Shown: in pieces, positions 25,696 through 33,941 of the stretch | Position numbering within the stretch: position 1 is the first letter of the stretch | Layout: each line of letters starts with the position of its first letter | Assembly (NCBI RefSeq): GCF_003148825.1 | Contig: NZ_QGGZ01000007.1 | Location: 372,001-436,000 of the forward strand | DNA length: 64,000 nt | Source of the DNA: Streptomyces sp. CG 926 | Lineage (GTDB): Bacteria; Actinomycetota; Actinomycetes; Streptomycetales; Streptomycetaceae | Reading direction: 5' to 3' | Translations under genes and position numbers: made by a program | The notes under the pieces: generated by a model | What the model was told of the DNA's origin: nothing | The model's input: only the letters and a program-made list of their open reading frames with translations | Database searches by the model: none

Positions 25696-27375
25696 CTATG
25701 AACCGCCGAGCCGCCCGCAGGGCACCCGGTGGACCACCTCCCCCGCCACCACCACCGTCTCGGCGACCGTGCCCGGGATCTCGTCCGCCGGGGCGGTGAG
25801 GATGTCCCGGGACAGGATCACGAAGTCCGCGGCCTTGCCCACGGTGAGGGAACCGCGTTCCTGATCGAGGAAGTTGGCGTGGGCCGAGCCCATCGTGTAG
25901 CCGTACACGGCCGTCTCCACGTCCACCGTCTCGGCCGGCTGCCAGGCCGGGCCGTCCCCGGACAGCGGGCGACGCGTCACCGCCGTGTAGATGCCGACCA
26001 TCGGGTCCATCTCCGCCACGTTCCAGTCGCTGGAGAACGCCAGCACCGCCCCCGCCTCGTGCAGGCTCCGCATCGGCCAGGCCTTGTGCCAGCGGTCCTC
26101 GCCCACGTTCTGCGCCCAGTCCTGGCCGGGGCCGGCGATCTCCGGCGCGCAGTGCCTCGGCTGCATGCACGCGATCACGCCGAGCTCCGCGAAGCGCGGT
26201 ACGTCCGCCGGGTCGAGGCATTCCACGTGGACCACCTGGTGGCGGGCGTCGCGCGGGCCGTTCAGGGTCCGCGCGTGCTCCACCGCGTCCAGGACGGTCC
26301 GGATGCCCCGGTCGCCGGTCGCGTGCACGAAGCACTGGAAGCCGCGCGCGTCCAGCTTCGCCAGCAGGTCCGCGAACTCCTCCGCCGGGTAGAAGGTCTC
26401 GCCCCGGTGCGCGCCGCAGCCGGTGTACGGCTCCAGCAGTGCGGCCGTACGCGGTTCCACCACGTCGTCGATGTACAGCTTGAGCGGGCCGACCCGCAGC
26501 CGGTCCCCGGCGAACCGGCGTGCCGCGTCGGCGAATTCGTCGAGGTCGGCGTCGCCGGTGCCGCGCGGGTGGAACAGCGCCGCGACGATCCGGGAGCGCA
26601 ACCGTCCTTCGGAGCGGGCCCGTTCGTAGAGTTCGAGGTCGTCGAGGGAGTTCTGCGGTTCGACCACCGTGGTGATGCCGAAGCCGATGGCGTCGTCGAG
26701 GCTCTTGGCCAGCCGTCCGTACTGCCGGTCCGGCGAGGCCCACGGCACGCCCAGTTCGCGCAGGGCGCGGTGGCCGGCGCGGGAGAGCCCCTTGATGGCG
26801 AAGTCCTTGACGAATCCGGTGGGTTCGCCGGTCTCCGGGTCCACCGCCGCCGTGCCGAAGGCGAGGTCGGTACGGTCCCGCGTGACCCCCAGTCGCCGCA
26901 TGGCCGCCGTGTTCAGCCAGGCCGTGTGCACGTCGTACGAGAGCACGATCGCCGGGGTGTCGCCGGTGACGGGGTCCAGGTCGGCGGCGCACGGCATGCG
27001 CCCGCCGGGGATGGCGGAGTAGTCGAAGGCCTCGGCCTCGATCCAGCCGGCGTCCGGGTTGGCCTCCCGCCAGGCCAGGATCCGTTCGTGGATGCCCGCG
27101 AGGGTGCGCACCCCGGCGAGCTGGACGCAGTCCGCGTCGGAGCCGAGCCGGACGTGGTTGTGGGCGTCGATGAAGCCGGGCAGGACCAGCTTGCCGCCCG
27201 CGTCGATCCGCTGGGTGTCGGGGCCGGCCCAGGCGGCGGCCTCGGCGTCCGGGCCGACCCAGACGATCCGCCCGTCGTGGACGGCGAGGGCTTCGGCCTC
27301 CGGCAGGGCGGGGTCGACGGTGTGGATCCGCGCTCCGGTGAGCAGCAGGTCGGCGGGGAAGGGGTGGCGTGCCAT
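25696..27375 (-). CDS. amidohydrolase (YtcJ-like, amidohydrolase-3 family)
   Basis: 559 residues from the ATG at 27375. The metal-dependent hydrolase start ADLLLTGARIHTVDP and the metal site GFIDAHNHVRLG (about 66-78) are plain. Further conserved blocks are LYIDDVVEPRTAALLEPY, FVHATGDRGIRTVLDAVE and FSSDWNVAEMDPMVGIY, ending in GSLTVGKAADFVIL. Members hydrolyse amide or ester bonds of varied substrates. It is downstream of an NCS1 permease gene (32 bp gap) in an operon controlled by a divergent TetR protein. A nitrogenous heterocycle or amide imported by the permease is the likely substrate. Confidence 0.92.
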   Translation of the reverse strand: MARHPFPADLLLTGARIHTVDPALPEAEALAVHDGRIVWVGPDAEAAAWAGPDTQRIDAGGKLVLPGFIDAHNHVRLGSDADCVQLAGVRTLAGIHERILAWREANPDAGWIEAEAFDYSAIPGGRMPCAADLDPVTGDTPAIVLSYDVHTAWLNTAAMRRLGVTRDRTDLAFGTAAVDPETGEPTGFVKDFAIKGLSRAGHRALRELGVPWASPDRQYGRLAKSLDDAIGFGITTVVEPQNSLDDLELYERARSEGRLRSRIVAALFHPRGTGDADLDEFADAARRFAGDRLRVGPLKLYIDDVVEPRTAALLEPYTGCGAHRGETFYPAEEFADLLAKLDARGFQCFVHATGDRGIRTVLDAVEHARTLNGPRDARHQVVHVECLDPADVPRFAELGVIACMQPRHCAPEIAGPGQDWAQNVGEDRWHKAWPMRSLHEAGAVLAFSSDWNVAEMDPMVGIYTAVTRRPLSGDGPAWQPAETVDVETAVYGYTMGSAHANFLDQERGSLTVGKAADFVILSRDILTAPADEIPGTVAETVVVAGEVVHRVPCGRLGGS

Positions 27376-27407
27376 GTGGGGGTGCTCCGTTGCGTGTGCG
27401 GTGATGT

Positions 27408-28802
27408 TCAGGCGGCCGGGGCGTACGCCGCGACCCGGCGGCGGGTGAGGGCCCAGTAGGTGAGTCCGGAGACGACCGAGCCGAGCAGGGTGAGGTCGGC
27501 GCCGCCGAGCGGGGCGACCAGCGGCCCGGTCCACAGCTCGGAGTCGCAGGTCAGGGCGGCGAAGGTCATTCCGGCGAGCAGGGCGGCGATGCCGGCGGGG
27601 TGGTAGCCGGAGCGGTACCAGTAGGCGCCGGCGCTTCCGGCGTGCAGGGCGTCGGCGTCGTAGTGGCAGCGGCGCAGCAGCATGTCGGCGAGGAAGACGC
27701 CGCCCCAGGGGGCGAACACGATGATCAGCAGGGAGAGGAAGGAGAGGAGGGAGGTGGTGAAGTCGGTGAGGAAGAGCGCGGCGAGCGAGCCGAGGGCGGT
27801 GACGGCGGCGCTGATGACGATGGCTCGGGCGCGGCTCCACGGGATGCCGAGGACCTGGAGGTTCAGGCTGGAGGAGTAGAGCGTGATGATCGAGTTGGTG
27901 ACCGAGCCGCCGAGTACGAGGGCCAGGAACAGCGGCTGGAACCAGCCGGGCAGCAGGCTCTCGGCTCCGGCGACGGCGTCGGTCATGTCGACCTGGGTGG
28001 CGGCGGCGACGCCCGCGACGCCGAGGGCGACCGAGGAGAGGAAGCCGCCGAGGGCACCCATCCAGGTGATGGACTTCAGCGAGGTGGTCCGGGGCAGGTA
28101 GCGGGTGTAGTCGGCGGGCATCGGCAGGTACGAGAAGGGGCCGGCGAGCATGACCACGAAGGCGAGGCTCCAGCCGGAGAGCCCGGGGGCGGCGCCGGCC
28201 GGGGCTGCGGTGTCGGTGCCGGGGATGACGAAGAGGAGCAGGACGCCGAAGCCGGCGGCGAGGACGTAGGCCATCCAGCGCTCGGCGAACTGCACGGTGG
28301 CGTGACCCCACATGGCGACGGCGAAGGTCAGCGCGAGGGTGACGAGGAGGGCGACGGCGCGGCCTGCGGTGCCGCTCTGCCAGCCGATCTCGGCGAAGAA
28401 GACTTCCAGCGCGAGGGTGCCCACGACGGTGTTGACGATGGTGTAGCCGATGCTCACCACCCAGTTCAGGACGCCGGCCGGGAAGTTGCCGCGTACGCCG
28501 AAGGTGGCGCGGGAGATGACCAGGGTGGCGGTGCCGGTGCGGATGCCGCTGAGTCCGGCGGCGCTGATGGCGAAGAAGGAGAGCCCGCCGATCACGACCA
28601 CGGCGGTGGCCTGCCAGAAGGAGAGACCGAAGGCGACGGCAAGGGCGCCGTTGATCACGTAGGTGAAGGTGAGGTTGGAGCCGAACCACAGCCAGAAGAG
28701 GTCCTTGGCGCTGCCGTGGCGTTCGGCGTCGGGGATGGGGTCGATCCCGTGGGTCTCGACCCGGAACACCTCGTCGACGTCGATTGTGTCCTGCTGTCCC
28801 AT
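27408..28802 (-). CDS. NCS1-family nucleobase/cation symporter
   Basis: 464 residues with about 12 membrane helices. The N-terminus has the NCS1 pattern (DLFWLWFGSNLTFTYVINGALAVAFGLSFWQA), followed by GIRTGTATLVISRATFGVRGN, typical of purine, pyrimidine, allantoin or hydantoin permeases. Loops and the second half (LPMPADYTRYLP, FAPWGGVFLADM) also fit. It should import a nitrogenous ring compound with a proton or sodium ion. It is the first gene of the operon with the amidohydrolase and has two TetR-type operators in its promoter region. Confidence 0.93.
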   Translation of the reverse strand: MGQQDTIDVDEVFRVETHGIDPIPDAERHGSAKDLFWLWFGSNLTFTYVINGALAVAFGLSFWQATAVVVIGGLSFFAISAAGLSGIRTGTATLVISRATFGVRGNFPAGVLNWVVSIGYTIVNTVVGTLALEVFFAEIGWQSGTAGRAVALLVTLALTFAVAMWGHATVQFAERWMAYVLAAGFGVLLLFVIPGTDTAAPAGAAPGLSGWSLAFVVMLAGPFSYLPMPADYTRYLPRTTSLKSITWMGALGGFLSSVALGVAGVAAATQVDMTDAVAGAESLLPGWFQPLFLALVLGGSVTNSIITLYSSSLNLQVLGIPWSRARAIVISAAVTALGSLAALFLTDFTTSLLSFLSLLIIVFAPWGGVFLADMLLRRCHYDADALHAGSAGAYWYRSGYHPAGIAALLAGMTFAALTCDSELWTGPLVAPLGGADLTLLGSVVSGLTYWALTRRRVAAYAPAA

Positions 28803-28825
28803 GAGGACCCCTGACCTTGAGCGAT

Positions 28826-28862
28826 CTTGAATGGCGTTCTAACTTCTTGAATGGCATTCAAG
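28826..28862. promoter_or_regulatory. two TetR-type operators between permease and regulator genes
   Basis: CTTGAATGGCATTCAAG (28846-28862) is a perfect 17-bp palindrome. CTTGAATGGCGTTCTAA (28826-28842) is a second copy with changes in one arm. They are 20 bp apart, about two helical turns, so two dimers would bind the same DNA face. They sit 23-60 bp before the permease start and about 80 bp before the tetR start. Confidence 0.75.
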
Positions 28863-28939
28863 ATGAGGGGTGGACCTCGACCCCGTCAAGACCCTGTCCG
28901 GGATAAGGTCGGTCCACGAAGATCCGGAGGGCGGGAGCG

Positions 28940-29542
28940 GTGGCGGGAGCAGCACGGCGGCGCGACGGGCAGATCGCCCAGGAGCGGATGCTGGAAGAGG
29001 CCATGGCGGCCATCGCCGAGGACGGACTGGCCGCGCTCACCATGTCCGCGCTGGCCGAGCGGCTCGGCACCAGCGGCGGCCACATCCTGTACTACTTCGG
29101 CAGCAAGGACCGGCTCCTGCTGGAGGCCCTGCGCTGGAGCGAGGAGCAGCTCACCGGGGAGCGCCGGGCGCTGCTGGGCCGCAGGGTGACGGCGACGCGC
29201 AAGCTGGACCAGTTCCTGGAGCTCTACCTCCCCGAGGGCCCCCGCGACCCGCGCTGGACGCTGTGGATCGAGCTGTGGGCCCGCACCGCCTCCAATCAGC
29301 CGCTGAAGGCCGCCCAGGAGGAGATCGACGACAGCTGGCAGCGGGACCTGGAGGCGCTCCTGACCAAGGGCGTGGACCAAGGCCGCTTCGCGCCCCTGGA
29401 CGTGCCCGCGCGGGCTTCGGAGCTGCTCGCCCTGCTGGACGGCCTGAGCACCCGTGTCGTCCTGGGCCAGCGGGGCGCGGACCGCGCCCGGGCCTTGGAG
29501 CAGGCCCGCTCGGCGGCGGCCCTGCTCGTCCCCCGCACCTGA
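28940..29542 (+). CDS. TetR-family transcriptional repressor
   Basis: 200 residues from a GTG. The N-terminal helix-turn-helix is typical (MLEEAMAAIAEDGLAALTMSALAERLGTSGGHILYYFGSKDRLLLEAL). The C-terminal domain (WIELWARTASNQPLKA, then DGLSTRVVLG) resembles the BetI-like group. It is divergent from the NCS1-amidohydrolase operon and has two matched operators at 28826-28862. It should repress that operon, and probably itself, until the transported compound binds. Confidence 0.93.
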   Translation: MAGAARRRDGQIAQERMLEEAMAAIAEDGLAALTMSALAERLGTSGGHILYYFGSKDRLLLEALRWSEEQLTGERRALLGRRVTATRKLDQFLELYLPEGPRDPRWTLWIELWARTASNQPLKAAQEEIDDSWQRDLEALLTKGVDQGRFAPLDVPARASELLALLDGLSTRVVLGQRGADRARALEQARSAAALLVPRT

Positions 29543-29943
29543 GCCGAGGGCTCGGGCGACGCTTCTCGTCCCGACGGATCGGGAAACTCCCCCTTTTCCC
29601 GACCTGAAGACTCGATCCACCACTCGACCCACCCACTCGGCCCGCCTACTCGGCCCCCCACCCGGCCGCCCACTCGGCCCGGCGACGCAATTCGGCATCC
29701 GAAAGCGGAAGCCGCCGCACCAAAAGCCCTTTCGCGACGTCCGGCCGTGCGTTCACGCCCGTTCACGCCCTTCCGCCCCCTGCCACACCCCCTTGACCAG
29801 GGCATATGCAAGAGAGACAAAGGCCTTTCCGGGGCTCGTGAAGGCATTCACAACAATTCCGCCGGAAGTGCGCCCTACCGCGCTCCTCCGCCGGCGCGCA
29901 CAATCGCGGTGACGACTCACATCGACCGAGAAGGAGGGAGCGC
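29543..29943. other. 400-bp intergenic region with a hairpin and a short tandem repeat
   Basis: TCGGGAAA (29579-29586) and TTTCCCGA (29595-29602) form a perfect 8-bp stem with an 8-nt loop, a possible tetR terminator. Repeats of ACTCGGCCC follow at about 29620-29690. No start-stop pair with a good ribosome site is visible. GAGAAGGAGGGA just before 29944 is the ribosome site of the next gene. Confidence 0.5.
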
Positions 29944-30846
29944 GTGCGCAATCAGGTGCGCACAGCGGACGGGCGCGCTCTGACCGTGGAGCGCCGGGGC
30001 GACCCCGACGGTAAACCCGTCTTCCTGCTGCACGGCATGCCCGGCAGCCGCCTCGGCCCGGCCCCTCGCGGCATGGTCCTCTACCAGCGCCGGATGCAGC
30101 TCATCGCCTACGACAGACCCGGCTACGGCGGCTCCGACCGCCACGTGGGCCGCACCGTCGCCGACGTGGCCGAGGACGTGGCCGCCATCGCCGACGCCCT
30201 CGGCCTGGACACCTTCGCCGTCGCCGGCCGCTCCGGCGGCGCCGCCGGCGCGCTCGCCTGCGCCGCCCTCCTCCCGGACCGGGTCACCCGGACCGCGACG
30301 ATGGTCGGCCTCGCCCCCCGGGACGCGGAGGACCTGGACTGGTTCGCCGGGATGGCCGCGTCGAACGTGCGGGAGTACACCACCGCCACCGACGATCCCG
30401 AGGAACTGGCCGCCCGGCTGATCCCGCGTGCCGCCGGCATCCGCAAGGACCCCGGCCGGCTGCTGGACGAACTGCGCCGGGAGCTGACCGACAACGACCG
30501 CATGATCGTCTCGGACGCCGGACTGCGGTCGATGCTCCTGCGGAACTACCGTGAGGGGCTGCGCCATTCGGCGTACGGATGGATCGACGACGTCCTCGCC
30601 TTCAGCCGCCCCTGGGGCTTCGACCCGGCCGACATCCGCTGCCCGGTGCTGATCTGGCACGGCGAGCTCGACGTCTTCTCCCCGGTGGGCCACTCCCGTT
30701 GGCTGGCCCGCCGTATCCCCGGGGCCACCACCAACATCGTTCCCTTCGCCGCGCACTTCGCCGCCCTGCGCGCACTGCCCGACGTACTGAACTGGCTGCT
30801 GCGCGACCTGCCGGCACCGGACGTCACCGAACAGCAGCCTGCCTAA
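29944..30846 (+). CDS. alpha/beta hydrolase
   Basis: 300 residues from a GTG that follows AAGGAGGG. It begins with a typical strand pair (GRALTVERRGDPDGKPVFLLHGMPGSR). The nucleophile elbow is VAGRSGGAAGALA (Ser at about 97), the acid is probably Asp in GELDVFSPVGHSRWL, and the His is near FAAHFAALRAL. These are features of a cytosolic esterase or peptidase-like fold. No substrate can be named. It lies just upstream of the peptide locus, but a separate promoter follows it. Confidence 0.88.
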   Translation: MRNQVRTADGRALTVERRGDPDGKPVFLLHGMPGSRLGPAPRGMVLYQRRMQLIAYDRPGYGGSDRHVGRTVADVAEDVAAIADALGLDTFAVAGRSGGAAGALACAALLPDRVTRTATMVGLAPRDAEDLDWFAGMAASNVREYTTATDDPEELAARLIPRAAGIRKDPGRLLDELRRELTDNDRMIVSDAGLRSMLLRNYREGLRHSAYGWIDDVLAFSRPWGFDPADIRCPVLIWHGELDVFSPVGHSRWLARRIPGATTNIVPFAAHFAALRALPDVLNWLLRDLPAPDVTEQQPA

Positions 30847-30906
30847 GGGTTGTTGATCACCCTCCACGGGCTCGAACCACCCAAGTGCACAGTCGTCAGC
30901 TTCGAG

Positions 30907-30934
30907 TTGGCGACGGGGTCTGCCCCGGTAAAGT
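30907..30934 (+). promoter_or_regulatory. promoter of the small membrane gene, twin of the fxsA promoter
   Basis: TTGGCG (30907-30912) and TAAAGT (30929-30934) are 16 bp apart. The spacer GGGG-CTG-CC pattern and the following CC are shared with 31395-31422. The expected 5' leader is about 53 nt. Confidence 0.6.
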
Positions 30935-30993
30935 CCGGGCACCGGGCCCGCCATCACCTCGACGGGGCCCCATGAGCCGTGGAGGTTCGCCTC

Positions 30994-31257
30994 ATGACCC
31001 TGCACATCGACCCTGTCGCTCTGCTCGTCCTCGCCGTCGGGCTCCTCGTCGGCCGCGCCGTGCACAAGCACACCGCGGCGGCCGCCGGGGGCACCTCCAA
31101 GGGGGACATCGTCGGCGCGATCGGCGCCGCCGCCGCGGTGGTCACCGCGCTCTTCCTGCTGCTGACCGCGGGCGGCTCCGCGGCCGCCGGGGAGGACTCC
31201 CGGCCGGCGGGCCACACCCCCATATCGCAGCAGGTCGGCGAGGTGCGGTCACCGTAG
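30994..31257 (+). CDS. small two-helix membrane protein
   Basis: 87 residues from the ATG at 30994, with GGAGG 9 nt upstream. Two hydrophobic helices (about residues 8-22 and 44-63) join a His/Ala/Gly-rich loop to a polar tail. No enzymatic motif is seen. Its promoter matches that of fxsA gap-free, so I infer joint expression with the Fxs system. It could be an immunity, export or anchor component, but the sequence does not say. The 235 bp before fxsA are non-coding. Confidence 0.65.
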   Translation: MTLHIDPVALLVLAVGLLVGRAVHKHTAAAAGGTSKGDIVGAIGAAAAVVTALFLLLTAGGSAAAGEDSRPAGHTPISQQVGEVRSP

Positions 31258-31394
31258 CTCCGGACCGGCCGAGGCCTCCGCCGGAACCCCCGGCGGTGAA
31301 AAGGATCTTTCCTTCCGGCAAACGGCCGAATCCACCCTCTTGAGAAATCCGCAGCGCAATGCATGGAAGTCTTGACCAGGCGTCATGTCTCGTG

Positions 31395-31422
31395 TTGCCA
31401 AGGGGGACTGTCCTAGTAAAGT
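31395..31422 (+). promoter_or_regulatory. fxsA promoter
   Basis: TTGCCA (31395-31400) and TAAAGT (31417-31422) are 16 bp apart, followed by CC. Aligned without gaps to 30907-30934, about 22 of 30 positions agree, including GGGG and CTG in the spacer. The leader would be about 67 nt. A second -35-like TTGACA (31429-31434) has no good -10. Confidence 0.55.
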
Positions 31423-31495
31423 CCCTGCTTGACAGCAGCGTGTAGCCGTTGTCATTCACATGTCCATTCCACATGGCTTCCCCAAGGACGGTGCC

Positions 31496-31660
31496 GTGAA
31501 CACTTCAGCATCCCCCGTGACCAGCTCGGTCAAGGCCCACCGGGTCCCGCTCGGCAAGATCGACGTCCACACCGCGTCCGCGGCGACGACGCTCGGTCGT
31601 GTCCTGCCGGCCGAATCTGCTCGTCCGGTTCAGGCACCGATCTTCAACTCCGCGCTCTGA
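31496..31660 (+). CDS. fxsA: FxsA, FxSxx-COOH ribosomal peptide precursor
   Basis: 54 residues from a GTG with AAGGACGG upstream; an in-frame ATG at 31460 is possible but has no ribosome site. The peptide ends in FNSAL (residues 50-54), exactly the F-x-S-x-x-COOH rule of the FxsA family. It has a leader-like region (VPLGKIDVHT) and a Ser/Ala-rich middle. From the literature as I recall it, FxsB-type enzymes form a three-residue cyclophane between the Phe ring and the Ser beta carbon. The next gene is that enzyme. The sequence for the last four residues is repeated just after the stop codon. Confidence 0.9.
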   Translation: MNTSASPVTSSVKAHRVPLGKIDVHTASAATTLGRVLPAESARPVQAPIFNSAL

Positions 31661-31677
31661 CCCGAACTCCGCGCTCT
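31646..31677 (+). repeat. direct repeat of the fxsA 3' end
   Basis: AACTCCGCGCTCT occurs at 31646-31658 and again at 31665-31677, 19 bp apart. The first copy encodes the NSA-L end of FxsA. The second lies between the stop codon and fxsB, and ends in TAGA. It overlaps no other gene. Confidence 0.7.
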
Positions 31678-31688
31678 AGACTGGTGGA

Positions 31689-33941
31689 ATGACCGGCCTG
31701 ATCCCATTTCGCGAGATCGTCCTGAAAGTTCACAGCAGATGCGATCTTGCTTGTGATCATTGCTATGTCTACGAACACGCAGATCAGAGCTGGCGAGCCC
31801 GGCCGAAAGTGATCTCCCCCGAGGTTATTTCGCATACGGCGTCCAGGCTCGCCGAACATGCCCGTGACCATGCACTCCCCTCCGTCACGGTGATTCTCCA
31901 TGGAGGGGAACCCCTGTTGGCGGGCACCGCCCGGCTCCGCCTCGTGTGCGAGGAGTTCACTCGGGCGCTCGACGGCATCGCCGAACTCGACCTGCGGATC
32001 CACACCAACGGGCTCCAGCTCAGCACCCGTTACCTCGACCTCTTCGACGAGTACGGCGTCCGGGTCGGCATCTCCCTCGACGGGGACCGCGCCGCCAACG
32101 ACCGCCACCGCCGCTTCGCCGACGGCCGTACGAGCCACCCGTTGGTCCTGGCCGCCGTCGCACTGCTCCGCTCCGAGCCGTACCGCCACCTCTACCAAGG
32201 TCTGCTCTGCACCGTGGACGTGGCCAACGACCCCGTCGCCGTACTGGACGCCCTGGTCGAACTGGAGCCCCCGCGGGTGGACTTCCTCCTCCCCCACGCC
32301 ACCTGGGAGACACCCCCGGCCCGGCCCGACGGCGCCCCCGACGCGTACGCGCGCTGGCTGCTGCGGATCTTCGACCACTGGGACCGCCTGGGGCGCCCGG
32401 TGCCCGTGCGGCTCTTCGAGTCCCTGCTCTCCACCCTGCGCGGCGGCCCCAGCCTCACCGAGTCGCTCGGCCTCGCTCCCACCGACCTCGTCGTCGTCGA
32501 GACCGACGGAACCCTGGAACAGGTCGACTCGCTCAAGAGCGCCTTCGAGGGGGCCGCGGCCACCGGCTTCAATGTCTTCGACCACGCGTTTGACCAGGTC
32601 GCGGCCCATCCCGGGGTCCGCGCCCGGCAGCTGGGCCTCGCGGGCGTCAGCGATTCGTGCCGCCGGTGCCCCGTCGTACGTTCGTGCGGCGGCGGGCTCT
32701 ACACGCACCGCTACCGCGACCGGAACGGCTTCGACAACCCCTCCGTCTACTGCACCGACCTGCGCGAGCTCGTGGACGGGGTCGAGGGCCGCACCATGCC
32801 CCGGGAGACCGCGCCACAGCTGTCCGACCCCGCCGAACTCGCCCGCTCCCAGGAGGAGCTGACCCGGATCCTGCTGGCCCGGCTGCACGCGGACCTCGCC
32901 GCCGACCCCGGCTGGGCGCGCGCCTGGGAGCTGCTGGCCGCCGTGGAGCGGGCCGGGGAGGCCGGCACGGGCGCGCTGGACGCCGTACTGGACCACCCCT
33001 TCACCCGGACCTGGGTACTGGCGGCCCTGGACGCCGCCCGCGACGGCGGGCCGGCCGCCCCGGAGGCGGCGCGCAGGCTGACCGCCCTGGCCGCCGCGGC
33101 CGTGCTCCGCGGCGGCCTGGACCTGCCGGCCGAGGTGGCCTACCGGGACGGCGAGGTGTACCTGCCGACGCTGGGGCTGCTGCGGCTCGGGGAGCCCGGC
33201 ACCGAGGGCCGGGCCGCGCTGCACGTCACCGACGAGGGGTACGCCGTACGGGACGGCCGCGCCGAGCACCGCTTCGGGCCCACGGCGGGGGACGCCCGCT
33301 GGCAGCCCGTACGCACCTGGTCGCGCGGGCCGGACGCGGCGCCGGTGGCGTTGGAGGACCTCGACCCGTACCGCAACTGCTTCCCCCGCCCGCCCAGGCT
33401 GCGCCTCGGCGCCGGGGAGGCCGAGGAGTGGCGGGGCAGGCTGGACCGGGCGTGGGCGCTGCTGCACAAGGCGGTGCCCGAGTTCGCCCGGGCGGCGGCC
33501 ACCGGGCTGACCACCCTGACCCCGCTCGCGGGCGGCCCGCGGTCGGGCGGCTGGGGCGAGGCCGGGCGGCACGGGCCGGGAGCGCTCGGGGTGCCGTACG
33601 CGGCGGGGGTGCGGGAGACCGCGCTGGCGCTGCTGACCGGGCGGCGGCGGACCCGGTTGCGGGCACTGACCGAGGTGGCCGACCTGTACGCGCTGGACGG
33701 GCAGTGGGAGCACCGCTCGCCGTGGCGGGAGCGGCCGGTGCCGGTGTCCCGGCTGCTGGCCGACGTGCACGAGCGGGTGGCGGTGGAGGCGTACCGGCGG
33801 GCCACGGCGACGCCCGAGCCCGGCGGCTCGGACCGTATCCACCGGGCGCTGGACCGGCTCTCGGAGGCGGCCGAGCTGACCGTCACCGGAAAGAGCCTGG
33901 TCGCGGAGCTCCGCTACGAACTGAAGGCGGTCGACGCGTGA
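31689..33941 (+). CDS. fxsB: FxsB radical SAM/SPASM peptide maturase
   Basis: 750 residues. The radical-SAM cluster is CX3CX2C at Cys18, Cys22 and Cys25 (HSRCDLACDHCYVYEHADQ). The GGEPLLAG stretch follows near residue 75. A SPASM region for auxiliary iron-sulfur clusters lies at about 318-355 (SCRRCPVVRSCGGG, then YCTDL). The C-terminal half (about 380-750) resembles the HEXXH-type domain of longer FxsB proteins, but its key site reads RETAL (about 642-646), so zinc binding is probably lost. The enzyme should modify FxsA. Its first about 60 codons are AT-richer than the rest. The stop overlaps the next start (GTGA). Confidence 0.93.
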   Translation: MTGLIPFREIVLKVHSRCDLACDHCYVYEHADQSWRARPKVISPEVISHTASRLAEHARDHALPSVTVILHGGEPLLAGTARLRLVCEEFTRALDGIAELDLRIHTNGLQLSTRYLDLFDEYGVRVGISLDGDRAANDRHRRFADGRTSHPLVLAAVALLRSEPYRHLYQGLLCTVDVANDPVAVLDALVELEPPRVDFLLPHATWETPPARPDGAPDAYARWLLRIFDHWDRLGRPVPVRLFESLLSTLRGGPSLTESLGLAPTDLVVVETDGTLEQVDSLKSAFEGAAATGFNVFDHAFDQVAAHPGVRARQLGLAGVSDSCRRCPVVRSCGGGLYTHRYRDRNGFDNPSVYCTDLRELVDGVEGRTMPRETAPQLSDPAELARSQEELTRILLARLHADLAADPGWARAWELLAAVERAGEAGTGALDAVLDHPFTRTWVLAALDAARDGGPAAPEAARRLTALAAAAVLRGGLDLPAEVAYRDGEVYLPTLGLLRLGEPGTEGRAALHVTDEGYAVRDGRAEHRFGPTAGDARWQPVRTWSRGPDAAPVALEDLDPYRNCFPRPPRLRLGAGEAEEWRGRLDRAWALLHKAVPEFARAAATGLTTLTPLAGGPRSGGWGEAGRHGPGALGVPYAAGVRETALALLTGRRRTRLRALTEVADLYALDGQWEHRSPWRERPVPVSRLLADVHERVAVEAYRRATATPEPGGSDRIHRALDRLSEAAELTVTGKSLVAELRYELKAVDA

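Noticed and set aside
31429..31457. TTGACA as the main fxsA -35 box
   Set aside because: No acceptable -10 hexamer lies 16-18 bp downstream (TCATTC at 17). The TTGCCA/TAAAGT pair, with a twin at 30907, is better.
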